The notes below the pieces were generated by a model. The model was not told the origin of the DNA. It did no database searches and saw only the letters and a list, made by a program, of their open reading frames with translations. A stretch of DNA of 64,000 nt from Golubevia sp. BC0850 (lineage: Eukaryota; Basidiomycota; Exobasidiomycetes; Golubeviales; Golubeviaceae), in NCBI GenBank assembly GCA_012976225.1, contig JAAVVG010000007.1, positions 620,001-684,000 of the forward strand, read 5' to 3'. Each line of letters begins with the position of its first letter. Within the stretch, counting starts at the first letter, position 1. Shown piece by piece: positions 24,601-36,579 of the stretch. A program made the position numbers and the translations under genes.

Positions 24601-26449
24601 AATTGAAGATGCAGTTGAAATGCTGGAACCCAAAGAGGGAGAATCTACTTTGGAAGTTGGGAAATCTGTCGAATTTGCTAGAAAGGAACCATTGTTGGAA
24701 GAACTTGGATCTGGAGAGTTGTTGCTAGAATTTGAAGCATTGGAAGAAATTTCGACTGTTGAATTTGGTCTTGAAGAGGAAGTTCTTCCGGTTGTTGGAA
24801 TCCCTCGACTTCGACCACTCAATCTTTCCTCTAATCTGGTTAGCAACTCAGTGTTGAGATGCAAAATGTCGATGAAGTTCGAGAATATCTCTCCTAGAGC
24901 CTTTCTAGAGAGTGTTGGGACTTGAGTTCCTAGCAGACTCGGATAAGAGTAAGAACTTAAGGATGGAGAGATAGCTGAAGTTGAAGAGGTGGATTGAAGT
25001 AGTAGCGGTTGGTAGTAGGACTGACAGCGGAGAAGGAGCAGGAAAGAAAACAATTTAGTAATTCAATCGAATCGGACATGGAGAGTGCGAGGGTGTCGAG
25101 CTGGAGACAATGCGGATGAGAGAGGGGGGCTTGGTTACCCCTGATCTCCTATCGACGACCTCACAAAGCCGCCTTCCAATTTTCATTGCCCAATCAAATG
25201 TTTGAAATTCCAGCATCCAAACACCATGAACAGACTCCTCTCCCACTAGGCTTCATATCTCCAGCGCCGCCACAAGATCACTCACCTCATTGATAACCTT
25301 CAAGCTCTTAACAAAAGCTCTTTCAGTTTCCAACAATTCCATCGCAACGTTCTTTCTCCTTTCCATCTGAACCTTCCTGATCTGAGAGCTAGAACCTCCG
25401 CTTGGATCCGTACTAGATCTCTTCAACCCTTGTCTTGAACTAGTAGTCGAAACATTTCTAGACATCGGATGGCTTGAAAGCGTGGGCGAATTTGAATGTG
25501 AAGGGTTTGAAGTATAAGTTGAAGATCCAACATTTGATGAAGAAGGTGAAGAACTTGAAGAAGAAGAGGATGAATGTTGAGAATGTGAATGAAGTAATTC
25601 TGAAGGAGGTAAAGAGATTAAAGTTGGAGATTCTGAAAGTGTAACTGGAGGCGGTGAGAGCGACAACTTTCTAGAAGGAGGTGGACCCATGATTCCATTG
25701 ATTCTATTAGGACTATTTCTTCTTTGCGAAAGAATGTCTCTATCTCTATGACTTGCGTTAGCACTACCACTTGCAGATGAATTACCATTTGGGATCGATA
25801 AAGCATTGAAATCATTCACAGTTTCACCTTCTGGTAGTGATTCGAATGAAGCTACACTGATTGTGCTTGCTCTATGTTGAGACATTGAAGGAATGATTGG
25901 AAGTGAAGGTCGTCTGGTTGAAGAGGGGGTGAGTTGATGATGGTTGGCTTGACCTCCTTGACCATGACTATTGGTCCTCCTAGGCGTGACGGTTGAATTT
26001 GAAGAAGTTGAATGATAACTTGAATTCATTAAATGATGATGAGGAGATGGAGATCGACTTATAGAGCATGAAGAGGAGGAGGAAGAGGAAGAGGAGGTGG
26101 CCAATCCTGGGGATAGGAGAGCTGGTGAAGTAGTGGAAATTGTAGCTGATGCTAACTTTGGAGATGGAATGGGGAAATAAGAATTCGAGCTCTGACTTGA
26201 ATTTGAAGCTACTGAGGACGGTCTACTTGAAGACATTGAAGTGCTTGTAGTGTTGTTAGAGTTCGAGTTATTTGAGTTGGAAGTACCAGAGGAACAGCTT
26301 CGATTCGATGAATCTGAAGCGGTCGAATCCCTTTGATGACTGAGAGACGGTTCTGAATTGAGATTCTGGTCTGACTTTGTTGTTATTGGAGTTGGTTGAG
26401 GTCTAACTTGAGAAGAACTTGAGGCAGTGTTCAGGTTGTTGCTGCTCAT
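21674..26449 (-). CDS. DH-PH-FYVE Rho guanine-nucleotide exchange factor (Don1/FGD type)
   Basis: Three exons (25286-26449, 24243-25020, 21674-24141) give about 1469 aa. The first 360 residues are Ser/Asn-rich and disordered. The DH domain starts RRKNVAMELLETERAFVKSL, crosses intron 1 to SYYQPLL and IFSNFIDILHLNTELLTRLE, and after a Ser/Asn-rich insert of about 80 residues resumes at FLKMYSLYVKNF, IVQRIPRYKMLVGDLL and VASYINENIRAHEM (about 645-660). The PH domain follows (LIKRGSLLKSC, FFLFSDCLVYA, then FEIRTPDKSFAVYA and WLNAIRDAREEF), also with a large insert. The FYVE finger lies near 1030-1100, with WVPD, RRRHHCRLCG and RACDTC, all key PI3P-binding elements. In Ustilago, Don1 of this architecture activates Cdc42 on endosomes for cell separation. 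A Rho GTPase gene lies 1.15 kb upstream. Confidence 0.9.
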
Positions 26450-27603
26450 CTTTCTTTGGCCAGGCCACTCACTACCAATTCCTTCTCTCTTCTCCCTTGA
26501 TTGATTTTTGTATACAAGTAGATAGATGACTTGAATATTCCTATCAAACGGATTGAAGTAGAGGGAGATGAATAGTTGATGGATGTGGATGAGAGCAAAC
26601 CGGAGAGGGATTGCCCAGACCTGTCAATCTCTCAGAGCCTGGCTCGTAGCAGTGCAGTGCAGAGATAGTGTTAACTCCTTTTACTTCCACCAAGCAAGTC
26701 GAATTTCTTTCTTGCGTTTGGTAGCTTTCTGATGATCTTGACGTTCTATGGATTTGGGTGACAAGCTTTCCAAAGTTCCAATGCAATGGATTTCTTCACG
26801 ATTCAAAAAATCGAAGCCCCTGAGTAAGTGCACCCTTGTGCTGCCCGGATACCGTAACCGAACAAGCTCCCACCTCTCCAAAGGGTTCTCTTTTGAGACG
26901 TTCTTTCCATCGAGAAACAGTTATATACACCATGTGGTTGGTTCTATCCATAGGGTTCTAGGAAGAGATGGAGGTTGGAATCGGTCGTCAAGCATCAACC
27001 TGACGACGTATTTTTCTCATATGCACAAGATCACATACTTCAAAAAAATGTTCATTAGAAAGCGTGATGGTAGTACAGAAGAAAAGAAAACAGAGACAGA
27101 GAAAGAAGCAGGAAAAAAGACAGTATATGTTGTAAAGAGACGGGAGAGTGTTTGTGTGAAGAAAGTGGAAACAAAAAGAATGTGTTGAGTTGACGAGAGA
27201 TGAGAACCGAGATTTGTGACTTTGAGGAAAGAGCTTGAAGATCAAAGATTACGCTGTAGAGATTAAGACAAAACCCAAAGCTTGGCGAGGTAAGAAAGGA
27301 CCTGATAAACCTAATAAAGTTGTGACTTTCTTGAGAAGGGTGAAGGTAGAAGAATTAGAATGAAAGCGAAGTGAAAGGGATACCGAGATATGTACATGCG
27401 AAGAGATTAGAAGACTTGGCTTATTAATTGATCAGGAAATTGGGATGTTCGAGCTGTAAAAGCCAATTTCATCGACCATCGCGTCTATATGGTTTGAAAC
27501 TACTCCAGGGAGGAAGAATCAATAGGTCTTTGAGGGTTTGGAAACAGAAGAGTAGAATCTGAGAAGAGAATTTTCCTTTTCGTCTTGAGGATCTTCTCTT
27601 CCT
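26450..27603. other. intergenic, RhoGEF promoter and Rho 3' flank
   Basis: About 1.15 kb. The part near 27,050-27,180 is A/G-rich on the plus strand. No gene is recognised. It must hold the RhoGEF promoter, but no clear box is visible. Confidence 0.5.
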
Positions 27604-29385
27604 TTAGAGGATGACACACTTGCAACCGCCGACTTCGCTCTTTGAAGAGTTCCTTTTTTCCAAGGTGCCTATTCCAGTCCCACCAGGAGTTCTAACAAGC
27701 ATTGAAGCTCTAGTTGCGGCTTCGAAGATTGCCTGCGGAGGAGTAAGAGAAGAGCAGTGAGAGTCAGAAGTCAGCAAAGCGAGGATCGGTCTCTTCTTCT
27801 CATCTCGGCCCTGCAAGTACCAAGTACTCACATCAACTCCTTCATTTTTCAAACCCGAACACTCATGATAACTTCTAGCGCCGATCTGACTTGCAACTTG
27901 CTTTGCTTGCTCTTTCTCGACGAATTGTCCGGGCTGAGCTCTTCCTCTTGCAATAGCGTCCTCACGTAGATCTCTCTTGCATCCAACTAGTAGCACCGGA
28001 ACTGATGGCCCACAGATCTGTCTGACTTCTTCCATCCACTGAAAAAAGCGGGAGAGCGAGAGAAGAACAGGAGGTCAGAGAAGTGACAAACCAGAATGAA
28101 GATCGAGATCGAAAGAGTCAGTCGTCCTCTCTTGTATGCTCACTTTTGTGCAAACGTTATCCAGAGAATCCGGGGTATCGATACTGAAAGCGATTAGGAT
28201 GACATGAGCTTGAGAGTAGGAAAGAGGACGTAGTCGCTGATTTTGAAAATGTGAATTCAGGGAACGATCGAAGGCATACAGTCAGCTTCGACTTCCAGAT
28301 TTTTGATGCTCAAGGTATGCTTCATTGGGTCGCCTGTGAAACTTCAGACACAATGGGGAGACTGATCGATTCTTGAGAACAACAGAGAGAAAGTTACTCA
28401 CCTCGTACTCTTCCTGACCGGCTGTATCCCACAAAGCCAGTTGAACTGGTTTCCCATCCAACCTGATCTCGGCTACATAATTCTCAAAGATAGTAGGTTC
28501 CTGGAGAAAGGGGTCAAGGCGAGGGAGTAGGTGATTAGAGAGCACGAGGAAAGGGTGAACTTGAAGCTCTAAGTGTCTCAATCTCGGGGCTGCTTCCCGA
28601 GCTATACCAACCTCGAGCATCTCTAGTTTCTTGTTGAAGCTAGCTCTACTTCGAATGTTATGAACAACAGAAAGAAGAGAAGACCTCAGAGCCTTGAGGG
28701 ACCTTCGACCTTCAACCTTCACAGCCCCTTTCACTGCCTTTCTTATTCACAGCTCTGATTCCTTCCATTCGGCCTACCAAAAGAGGCTCGTGGACAATCT
28801 AGATTCAGTTCCTTGTCCCCTGGTCCAGATCAGTTGGAGATGTAGGGATGGACTCACATATTCAGTTGGGAATTGACCTATAGCAAAGACACAAAGTAAA
28901 CTTGTCTTTCCACACGCTCCGTCCCCTACAATGACCAGCTTCCTTCGGATCTTTTGCGGAAGAATAAAGAATTAGGAGAGAATGATTCGATTGAGGAAGG
29001 AAAGATATGTAGGTGAAGGGGAAAGGTAGGGGGGAAAGATGGTAGTTGGGAAGAAAGGGTGCACCTCAGTCAATCCTCTCTTCTGAACACCGGTACTGAG
29101 AATGCAGTGCTTAGGAGATGTAATCTTGAGGAAACTTGGATTGGATACTGTTCCCGGATACTCACTGCAGCTGGGGCCATCAAGTTCTATTGCTGTTTCT
29201 GAACTTGGTTTCTGTCTACTATTGATACGGAAATCAATGTTTCCTTTCCCAATCCAAAGCTTAGAGTTCTTGCTCTCTACTTCTGAAGAGCTGGAGTCGT
29301 TATTCCTACCTTTTAAGGTTGAATTGAAAGAAGAATTCGATTTGTTGGAGAAGAATGAAGATGAGAGAAGTTCAAGTTCTCGCAC
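27604..29385 (-). CDS. RHO2: Rho-family small GTPase, Rho2-like
   Basis: Six exons: 29065-29385 (uncertain), 28858-28950, 28402-28500, 28144-28236, 27832-28038 and 27604-27732. All junctions are in phase 0. The G domain is complete: P-loop [10 protein letters not shown], switch [15 protein letters not shown], switch [19 protein letters not shown], the G4 motif VGCKRD (KRD in place of the usual TKxD, as in some Rho2 proteins) and the G5-like YHECSGL. The Rho insert helix follows KRD. The tail GGCKCVIL ends in a CAAX box for geranylgeranylation, with an upstream Cys that could be palmitoylated. RIGAR-like [11 protein letters not shown] and the tail resemble fission yeast Rho2, a regulator of cell-wall alpha-glucan. 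The exact start is uncertain: the residue where Rho proteins usually begin is Leu here, and the nearest upstream in-frame ATG adds about 107 residues. Confidence 0.88.
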
Positions 29386-30010
29386 CCAGTAAATTTAGAT
29401 TCGCAGCGAGGTCGTCCCAACGTAAGGGTCGTTCCGTTCGTTGGCTGATTTAGATCGCTCGAGACTTCCAAGAGATTGAGAAAATCAAGTCGCTTTTGAG
29501 AAGTCGTGAAAGACATGATGCATGTTGCAGTGGAGCACGAAACAATTTCAAACTTCGGGGAAGAGGAGAGAGGAACCGAGAAAGAGAAGTCGAGATTTCA
29601 GTTTGAGATTGAAACTAAAGGTCTGAAACATGAGAGAGAGCAGTAAACAGGAATGATTGGGAAAGTGAACAAAAAAGGGGGTAGGGGATGGGGATGGGGA
29701 AGCACGAGAAAGAGCTAGCGAGCTGAAGGAATGGCTCGAGGAGAGATAAGATAAAACAGGAAAGAAAAAGAAGAGACAGGCAGAATTGAAAGAGGAGAAA
29801 GGAAAGAAACGGAAGCTGAGAGATGATTTCATGTTTTGAAGGGGTTTTACTTTTTGGAAGAGGTTTCTTGTTCGAAGCAGAGTTCTTGGAAGTGGAGGGG
29901 GAGGGAGGGGCTTTGGAGAAAGGGAGCTGAAGGAGCGAAGAGATGATCTGAGACTTGACGCGACTGAGATCGAAACAGAAACGAAGAAAGGAAATCGATT
30001 CCATTCATAC
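29386..30010. other. intergenic between NST1 3' end and Rho2-like 5' end
   Basis: Purine-rich on the plus strand (long GA-rich tracts), with no gene recognised. It should contain the promoter of the Rho2-like gene. Confidence 0.5.
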
Positions 30011-33000
30011 CTATCTCCTCAAGTCGTCTGCGTGTCTCTGGCCTGGAACGCCAACTGGAGAGAGCATCCCGTGAGATTGAGGTGGATGTTGATTTTGAAA
30101 GCCAGGTAAACCAACGTTCGAACCAGGAGCGAAGAGATTGCGAGGAGAATGAAGATGAGATTGTTGAGGAAGCATTCCATGACCCATTTGACCTTGATGA
30201 AGTGGAAGTTGCTGTTGTTGACCTGGTTGATGTTGACCATTTCCAACTCCGTTTCCAGGTCCTGGAGCCTCAAAAGCGAATCTAGCTCTATCCCAACCAT
30301 TCTGAGCTCTAGCCCAAGGGTCGACTGGAGGATTAGAAGAGTTCGGGTTCTGCAAACTCTGAGCGCTCAAGCCAGGAGTTGAGGGAGCTGGAGACATGGA
30401 AGAATTACTTCCGCCGATCCCACCTCCAAGACCTGGAGCTCCAGAGAAGGCGCTCCAAGGAGAAGAGCTAGTGAAAGCTCCACTGCTGAAGAAGGGACTT
30501 GGACCTCCGATTCCTGAACCTGGAGCAGATCCACCAGCACTAGGAGCGGTAGTGCTGCTAATCCTGCGAGGATGAGGTTCGACAACTTCATCGTCTCCAC
30601 CCAAAGCTGAGCTACCCAAGATTCCTTCAGGAAGCTTGGAAGCCCCTGCGTTCCAGCTGCTAGGTCCACCGATAACGCTGCTAGACGAAGAAGCACCTCC
30701 ACTGGCGATAGTGGGCGACATCATCCCAGAGACGTGATCGTCTTCTCCAGCAGGTCTTGGTCTTCCGATCGTTCCGATAGGTCCAATAGGACCGATTGGA
30801 GCTTGAGCAGGTCTTTGGATAGCTCTATGAGAGAGCGAAGACGCAGAACGATAAGGAGGGACACCAGCTCCGTTTTGAGTTCCTTCGGAGATCGAGGGAG
30901 TTCTAGAGTGTTGACTGGAAGGTGGCCCCACACCGATTCCGTTAGGTCCACCATATGGATGAGGCGAAGCTGGACCATGCTCTTGACCTTGAGCTTGAGA
31001 TTGAAGACGAGGAGAGACGGCTCCGAGTGGTTGGGTTCCTAGGTTGAGTGAAGCTAGAGAGGCCGTCGTTCCAGCTACGCTACCAGCAGGTCCAATTCCA
31101 GGAGGAGCTCCACTCGAGATAGAGAGAGAACGCATGGCCTCGAAGGCTGGAGCAGCACTTGGAGGTTGTTGAGGACCAGAGTGTTGCTGAGCTGGAGGAC
31201 CAAATCCGGGAGCGAAGGATCGATTGATTCCAGGAGGTTGCTGTTGAGGTTGAGCCTGAACTTGAAATGGAGCTTGGGCTGGCGGTTGACTCTGAGATTG
31301 GACAGGCATACTAGAACCTTGAGCTGAAGGTGCGGCAGGAGGGCTTGGAGAGATTGGGCTCTTGACAGAAGCGGCGCTAGAGGTTGGAAGAGATTGCTGA
31401 GTGGCAGTTCCGAAACTCAATGAAGAGACAGCTCCAGCGCTATGAGGTGGACGTGGAAGAGAAGCGGCTCCATGAGGTGGTTGAGTGTGTGCTAGAGGAT
31501 TGACCATGACTGGACGACTTGGGAGGCCAGATGGAAGTGCAGGAAGAGAAGAGCCACCAGCTTGAGCTTGGGTAGATCCAGAAGCTTGGGGAGCTGTGGT
31601 GGCGCCTGTAGATAGACGAACAGGAGGTTGAGGGAGGTTGGGAGGTCTGGCTGGTGGAGCTCCGGCTGTACGAGCGATGGAGACTGGCTGAGAGATGGCA
31701 GGAGAAGCTGGACCGTTTCCAGTAGCTGTTGACTTGCGGGCCAGAGGAGGAGCTGCAGGCGATTTTGGAAGGGAACGACTTGCAGCTGGAGAAGCAGGAG
31801 CTGGAAGGCGAGCAGCGGCAGCAGCAGCGGCCCTTTGATTTTGTTGTTGAAGTTGTCTTTCAGCTCTAGCCATGGCTGCTGCTTTTTCTGCGGCTTCCTT
31901 CTCCTTCTTAGCGACTTCTGCAGCTTGCCTATCCTGTTCTTCCTTAGCTTTCCTGATGACTTCCTCCTTGGCTTTGGCTTCTAGAAGCTTCTTGTCCTCT
32001 TCTTCCTTAGCCTTTCTCTCCTTCTCCTTCGCTTCCTTAGCTTCCTTCTCCAGTTTGACTCTTTCCTCTTTCTCCTTCTTCTTTCTTTCCTTTTCCAGTT
32101 CTCGATTACGTTCATCTTCGATCCTCTTCTTCTTTTCGTCTTCTTTACGAGCTTTCTCTTCCTCCTTGGCTCTCTTCTCGGCTTCTCTTTTTTGACGAAG
32201 ATCGTCTTGCCTCTTAAGATCGGCCTCTCGCTGCTTCTCGACTCGAAGTTTAGCAGCAGCTTCTTCAGCGGCTTTCTCGCTCTCACGTTTGAGTCGCTCT
32301 TCTTCTTTCTGCTGCTTGAGTTGCCTGCAAAGGACAAGTCGAAGAGAAAGCGTCAGCGAATCTTTCTTTGGGAGCTCGAGGGATCTCACAAGTGAGAAAG
32401 AGAGAACCAAACTCACTTCTTCTTGTCTTTCTTCTTTTGGTTCTCCTTCGCCTTCTTCGCTTCACGTTCCTTCTCAGCCAGATCTTCCTCCTCGAGTTCT
32501 CTGAGAAGTTGAAGTTGACGCTCACGAGCGACCTCAAAGTAGAGTAGAAAGATAGAGCCAAAAGATCAGACCGAAGAATCACAGCATCGGAAAGTAAAGG
32601 CCTATTTCAAAGAAAACTCACCTTTTCACGATAAGCTTGAAGAACACGCTGTTCGAACATCCGAGCAGCGAAGATTTGGAACATTCGGCGACCTTCTTCC
32701 ATGCGCTGCTCTTCAGTCATGGCATCCTGAGGGGAATCGAGTTCAAAGGAAAGAGAGGGGGTGAAGGGGAGGGGAAGAAGCAAAGTCAGGGGCCGAAGCT
32801 TCTCCAGAACCAGCTTCGAAAGATCAAACCACTCCTAACTTCCAATCATGAAAACTCACCTCTTCTTCATCTTCGTCTTCGTCCTCATCCTCATCTTCCA
32901 ACTCCTCCTCTTCTTCCTCCTCTCCATCTTCATCATCTTCCTCTTCCGAATCAGAAACGACCACGGACCTCATTATTCCATTTGCTTCTTCCTCTCTAGC

Positions 33001-36000
33001 CATTCTTCGCTCAGCTAGTTGTTCCATCATTTCCAAGAACTTCTGTCCATCGTTTCTCAAGAGATCGTCTGCGACGGTGAGGATACCTCCTGGTCGGAAA
33101 GGGTGGGTGAAGAAAGTAGAGCCAAGTTTGGATAGTGGGAGAGAGTGGGGACAGAATATTGGAAGGGGAAAGGAAGAGAGAAGGGAAGGGAAACCAGGCA
33201 GAGAAAGAACATGCCGGTGAGCCGAGTTAGTCACAGATGATCGAAGCAAACTGTGGCGGGACTCCCAAAAGCATCTCATCGTTTGGGGGCAGAAGGAGTG
33301 GAGTTGGGAGTGGTTTCGAAGGTAGAGAGATCGAGGTTGGACTCATCTCTCGTAGGTTCGATTTCCAGAGCTTTCTTACTCTGGCTCATTCCAAGCTCCC
33401 TCCTCCAAGCTCCTCCATTCACTCTTCCAGCTAACTATCCAGATCCGAGCCTTTCTGCTACTCCCTGCCAACACATTCCCTTCCAACTCTCGAATGTCTA
33501 TCCAAAACTCACCTTTGACAGTCAAACTAGAACCAAAGTTAAAGATTTCATTTTGATCTTTTGAAATCTTCGAATCCTTCTGATTAGAGGTAGGCTGTTG
33601 ATTCCTTCTAACATTAGTATTCTGTTGATTCCTATTACCCTGATTACTCTTAACATTTTGATTATTATTGTTATTATTAACTTGAGTTTGCTTAGGATAA
33701 TTGTTATTAATTTCCTGATTTCTCTGATCATTTTCGAAACCATCTTCTTCATCTTCAGTATCATCATCGTATTCTTCCTCTTCATCTTCCTCCTCTTCTT
33801 CCTCATCATCATAATCCTCATCTTCTTCATCATAAGATTGTGAATCTTCCGACGGAGATACTGTAGTCCGAATAGACGGAGTTTTATGAACTTGAGGGTT
33901 TGGGTTTTGGGTTGGATTCGGATGTGAATGAGGTTGATTGGATTGAACTTTACGATATTGATTTTGATTAGGATGAGAGTTGGGAGGATTGGAATTGACT
34001 GGAGGTCTACCATTAGGATTTCTTCCGTTTCTCTGTTGCTGTGTAGGTTGATTGTTCTGTGGAGGGCCATCTTTAACCAGAGATTCACCACCGACAACCA
34101 TTCCCTTTCCATCTAAAGCTACACTTCCAGGGAAAGGACCTGGTCCAACAGGAGGCTCGATTCTTCCATCTGAATTCTTCCATTTGACTTGATGATTAGC
34201 ATAATTCTCCAATTCATCATAGTAAGCCTCATATAGAGTTTCTAATTCATCTTCGATAGCAGATCTCTTCCTTCCACAAACAGCACAAGAACATGCATGT
34301 TTCTGTTGTTCTTTCATCTTCTTGAGAACTCCATCCTTTTCCACTTTGACCAGAGATTTCCTTTCCTTCTCCGGCAAAGTCAACCAGAACTCTTTGATCC
34401 TTTCACGCTCTTCCAGAGAAGATGTTGACCAAATTCGAGCTGGTGTCGAAGCTGAGGCGGCCTGATTAGCACCGTGAGAAGCTGAGTTCGTTGTATTGCT
34501 GTTGTTGCTATTGGAGTTGTTGTTGTTCCCTGAAGTTGCTGCAGGTCTCTTTCCAGCAGCTGTAGAAGATGGCGGAGCAGCTGTACCAGTCCTTCTAGCC
34601 ATTTGAGGTTGAGCTGTCATTGGCTGTTTACCAGCAGCTCTAGAGCTGGGAGGAGGATTGGAGTTTGAATTGGTGTTCGAGCGAGGAGTTGATTGAGGGT
34701 TCGGAGAATTGGTTTGCTGCTGTTGCTGTTGCGGCTTTGGAGGATTAGAATTGCGATTCGTCGGGTTTGGGGTTTGAACTGGAGTTGGAGGTGTCGAGAT
34801 TGGCTGTGGGGGAGTTGGAGATGATGTGACGTCGTTCCCACCACCTCCTCCCCCTCCTTTCTTCTTCTTCTTGTTCTTCTTTTTCTTCGAAGAGGTAGTA
34901 GTAGTCTGTTGAACCGTCTGCTGCTGATTCCCATTTGAATCCTGCCAACTCTGATCTCTTTGATCACCGTCTCGATCCAAGGAATTGGAGAGAGGTGCTT
35001 CATCATCCTCCTCAAACTCCAGTTCTTCCCCTTCATCTTGATGATGATAATTGAGATCAATCGCTCGATTTGAGCCATCATGTTCCTCTTCCTCTTCTTC
35101 ATCTTCTTCTTCCTCCTCCTCCTCCTCCTCCTCCTCCTCCTCCTCCTCTTCTTCTCCTTCCAACTCTTCATCACTGTAATAATCCTCATCGTATTCACCT
35201 TGCTGTTCACATTCCCCATTTCGATTGACTACAAAAACTGGAGGTCTCCAATCCGGATCGTCAGGTTTTGCATTCATGGCTGCTGAGGTGAGAGCTGAGG
35301 ATAGAGAAGGATAAGAAGATCTTGGAATACCGTTTGCTCCTCCAGCTTGATTTGAATTAGGATGAGGATGAAGAGGAATAGGTGAAGAACCAAAAGTAGC
35401 TTGAATGTTTGCATCAGAAGAATTGGTGTTGAGGACTAAATCTGCGAAGATAGATGGATCGAAAGGTAAAGTTGGATAGGGACCATTTCCATTCCCATTT
35501 CCTCCCGCCGAGATGTTAGTTCCTGGAGGGAATTGAGCTAAATGCCTCTGACTAGCTTCAGCAGCAGAAGCAAGTTGCTGAGCGACTGCAATCATAGCTT
35601 GAGTGGATTGATGTCTAGTCTGTTCATTTGCTGTCTGATTCGCTTCTCCTCCTCCACCGTTTGAACTTGGAGAAGTAGGGAACTGGCCGATTGGAAGAGC
35701 ATTCCTAATGAAGGTTCTTAAATGAGAGGGTAAAGAAGTCCAATAAGCGTCATCATCAGGGATTCCCTTTGGATCTGCTTCAATCCTACGATAGAGGTCT
35801 GAAGCCGTTTCTAAAAGGTCTTGAGCAGTTGGTGAATAGGCGACGGCTGCTGCTGCCGCCAGAGTTGAACTGTATTGTTGCTGTTGTTGAGGAGTTAAAA
35901 TTGAATTCTGATTCTGATTTTGATTTGAATGACCATTTGGTAAATGATTCGAATCTTGAATTGACTGATGAACCCCATCCAGTGAATTGTCATCCATTTT

Positions 36001-36198
36001 CTTTCCTTTACCTTTCTTCTTCTTCTTCTTTGATGAAGAATTCAAACCCCCACCACCTGTTGATGTTAAATTGCTGTTATCTGAATTTGACATTGACTGA
36101 GATTGAGGTCGAGGAGTGGAAGTAGGGACTGGCTGAGGCTGGGTAGAGCGAGTAGTAGCAGTTGCTGCACCACCTGATCCTCCTTTTGACTTGGCCAT
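30011..36198 (-). CDS. NST1: stress response protein NST1 family
   Basis: Five exons (33513-36198, 32860-33089, 32622-32726, 32417-32532, 30011-32324) with consistent phases give about 1816 aa. The family hallmark is in exon 1: [20 protein letters not shown], then [20 protein letters not shown] and [18 protein letters not shown]. Across intron 1 comes [20 protein letters not shown] and [11 protein letters not shown] very long charged coiled coil of Lys/Glu/Arg follows (exon 5 start), then a Pro/Ser/Gln-rich disordered tail of about 550 residues. Two acidic tracts stand out, one encoded by an imperfect GAG array at 35104-35150. In yeast, Nst1 negatively affects salt tolerance and associates with mRNA decay factors and P-bodies. 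The size exceeds most relatives owing to low-complexity sequence. Confidence 0.9.
35104..35150 (-). repeat. trinucleotide repeat encoding a poly-Glu tract in NST1
   Basis: On the plus strand this is a TCT/TCC run. Read on the minus strand it gives GAG/GAA codons and an uninterrupted run of about 16 Glu. It is prone to length change. Confidence 0.9.
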
Positions 36199-36579
36199 AC
36201 TTCAAAGGATTGAATCGCTAGAGATAGAAGGAATAGAAAAGAATTAGAACTGATCAAATGAAAAGAAGAGAGAATTGAATAGGATGAAAGAAAGAGGAGA
36301 GGAAAGATAGATGGAAAAAAAGCAGAAGAAAGAGCTAAATCCGGATAACGCAGATTGAGACTTGCGAGTTTCTTCTTAAGATTATAATTGGCTTGAATCT
36401 TCTGGCTTCTTCTTCTCTCACTTTCAAGATCTCCACGTCGTTTCTTTGAGAAGGTTTGTGGGTGGTGGTAGAGCAGCTGCAGTCGAGGCCCTTCCAGTTC
36501 TTGTTGCCTTCTCTTGCTCTCCCACGCGATCGCTCTACCTCTTCCATCTCCTTCCATTCTATTTCAAGTTTCTTTCAGG
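36199..36579. promoter_or_regulatory. divergent promoter region, NST1 and the small conserved gene
   Basis: The two ATGs (minus at 36198, plus at 36580) point away from each other and are 381 nt apart. The half next to NST1 is purine-rich and the half next to the small gene C/T-rich, matching two leaders. No TATA box is clear. Confidence 0.55.

Noticed and set aside
31872-32195. Plus-strand Ser/Phe/Leu-rich open frame opposite NST1
   Set aside because: Antisense shadow of the Lys/Glu-rich coiled coil of NST1.
33598-33843. Plus-strand Ile-rich, membrane-like open frame
   Set aside because: Antisense of the Asn/Gln-rich and acidic NST1 segments.
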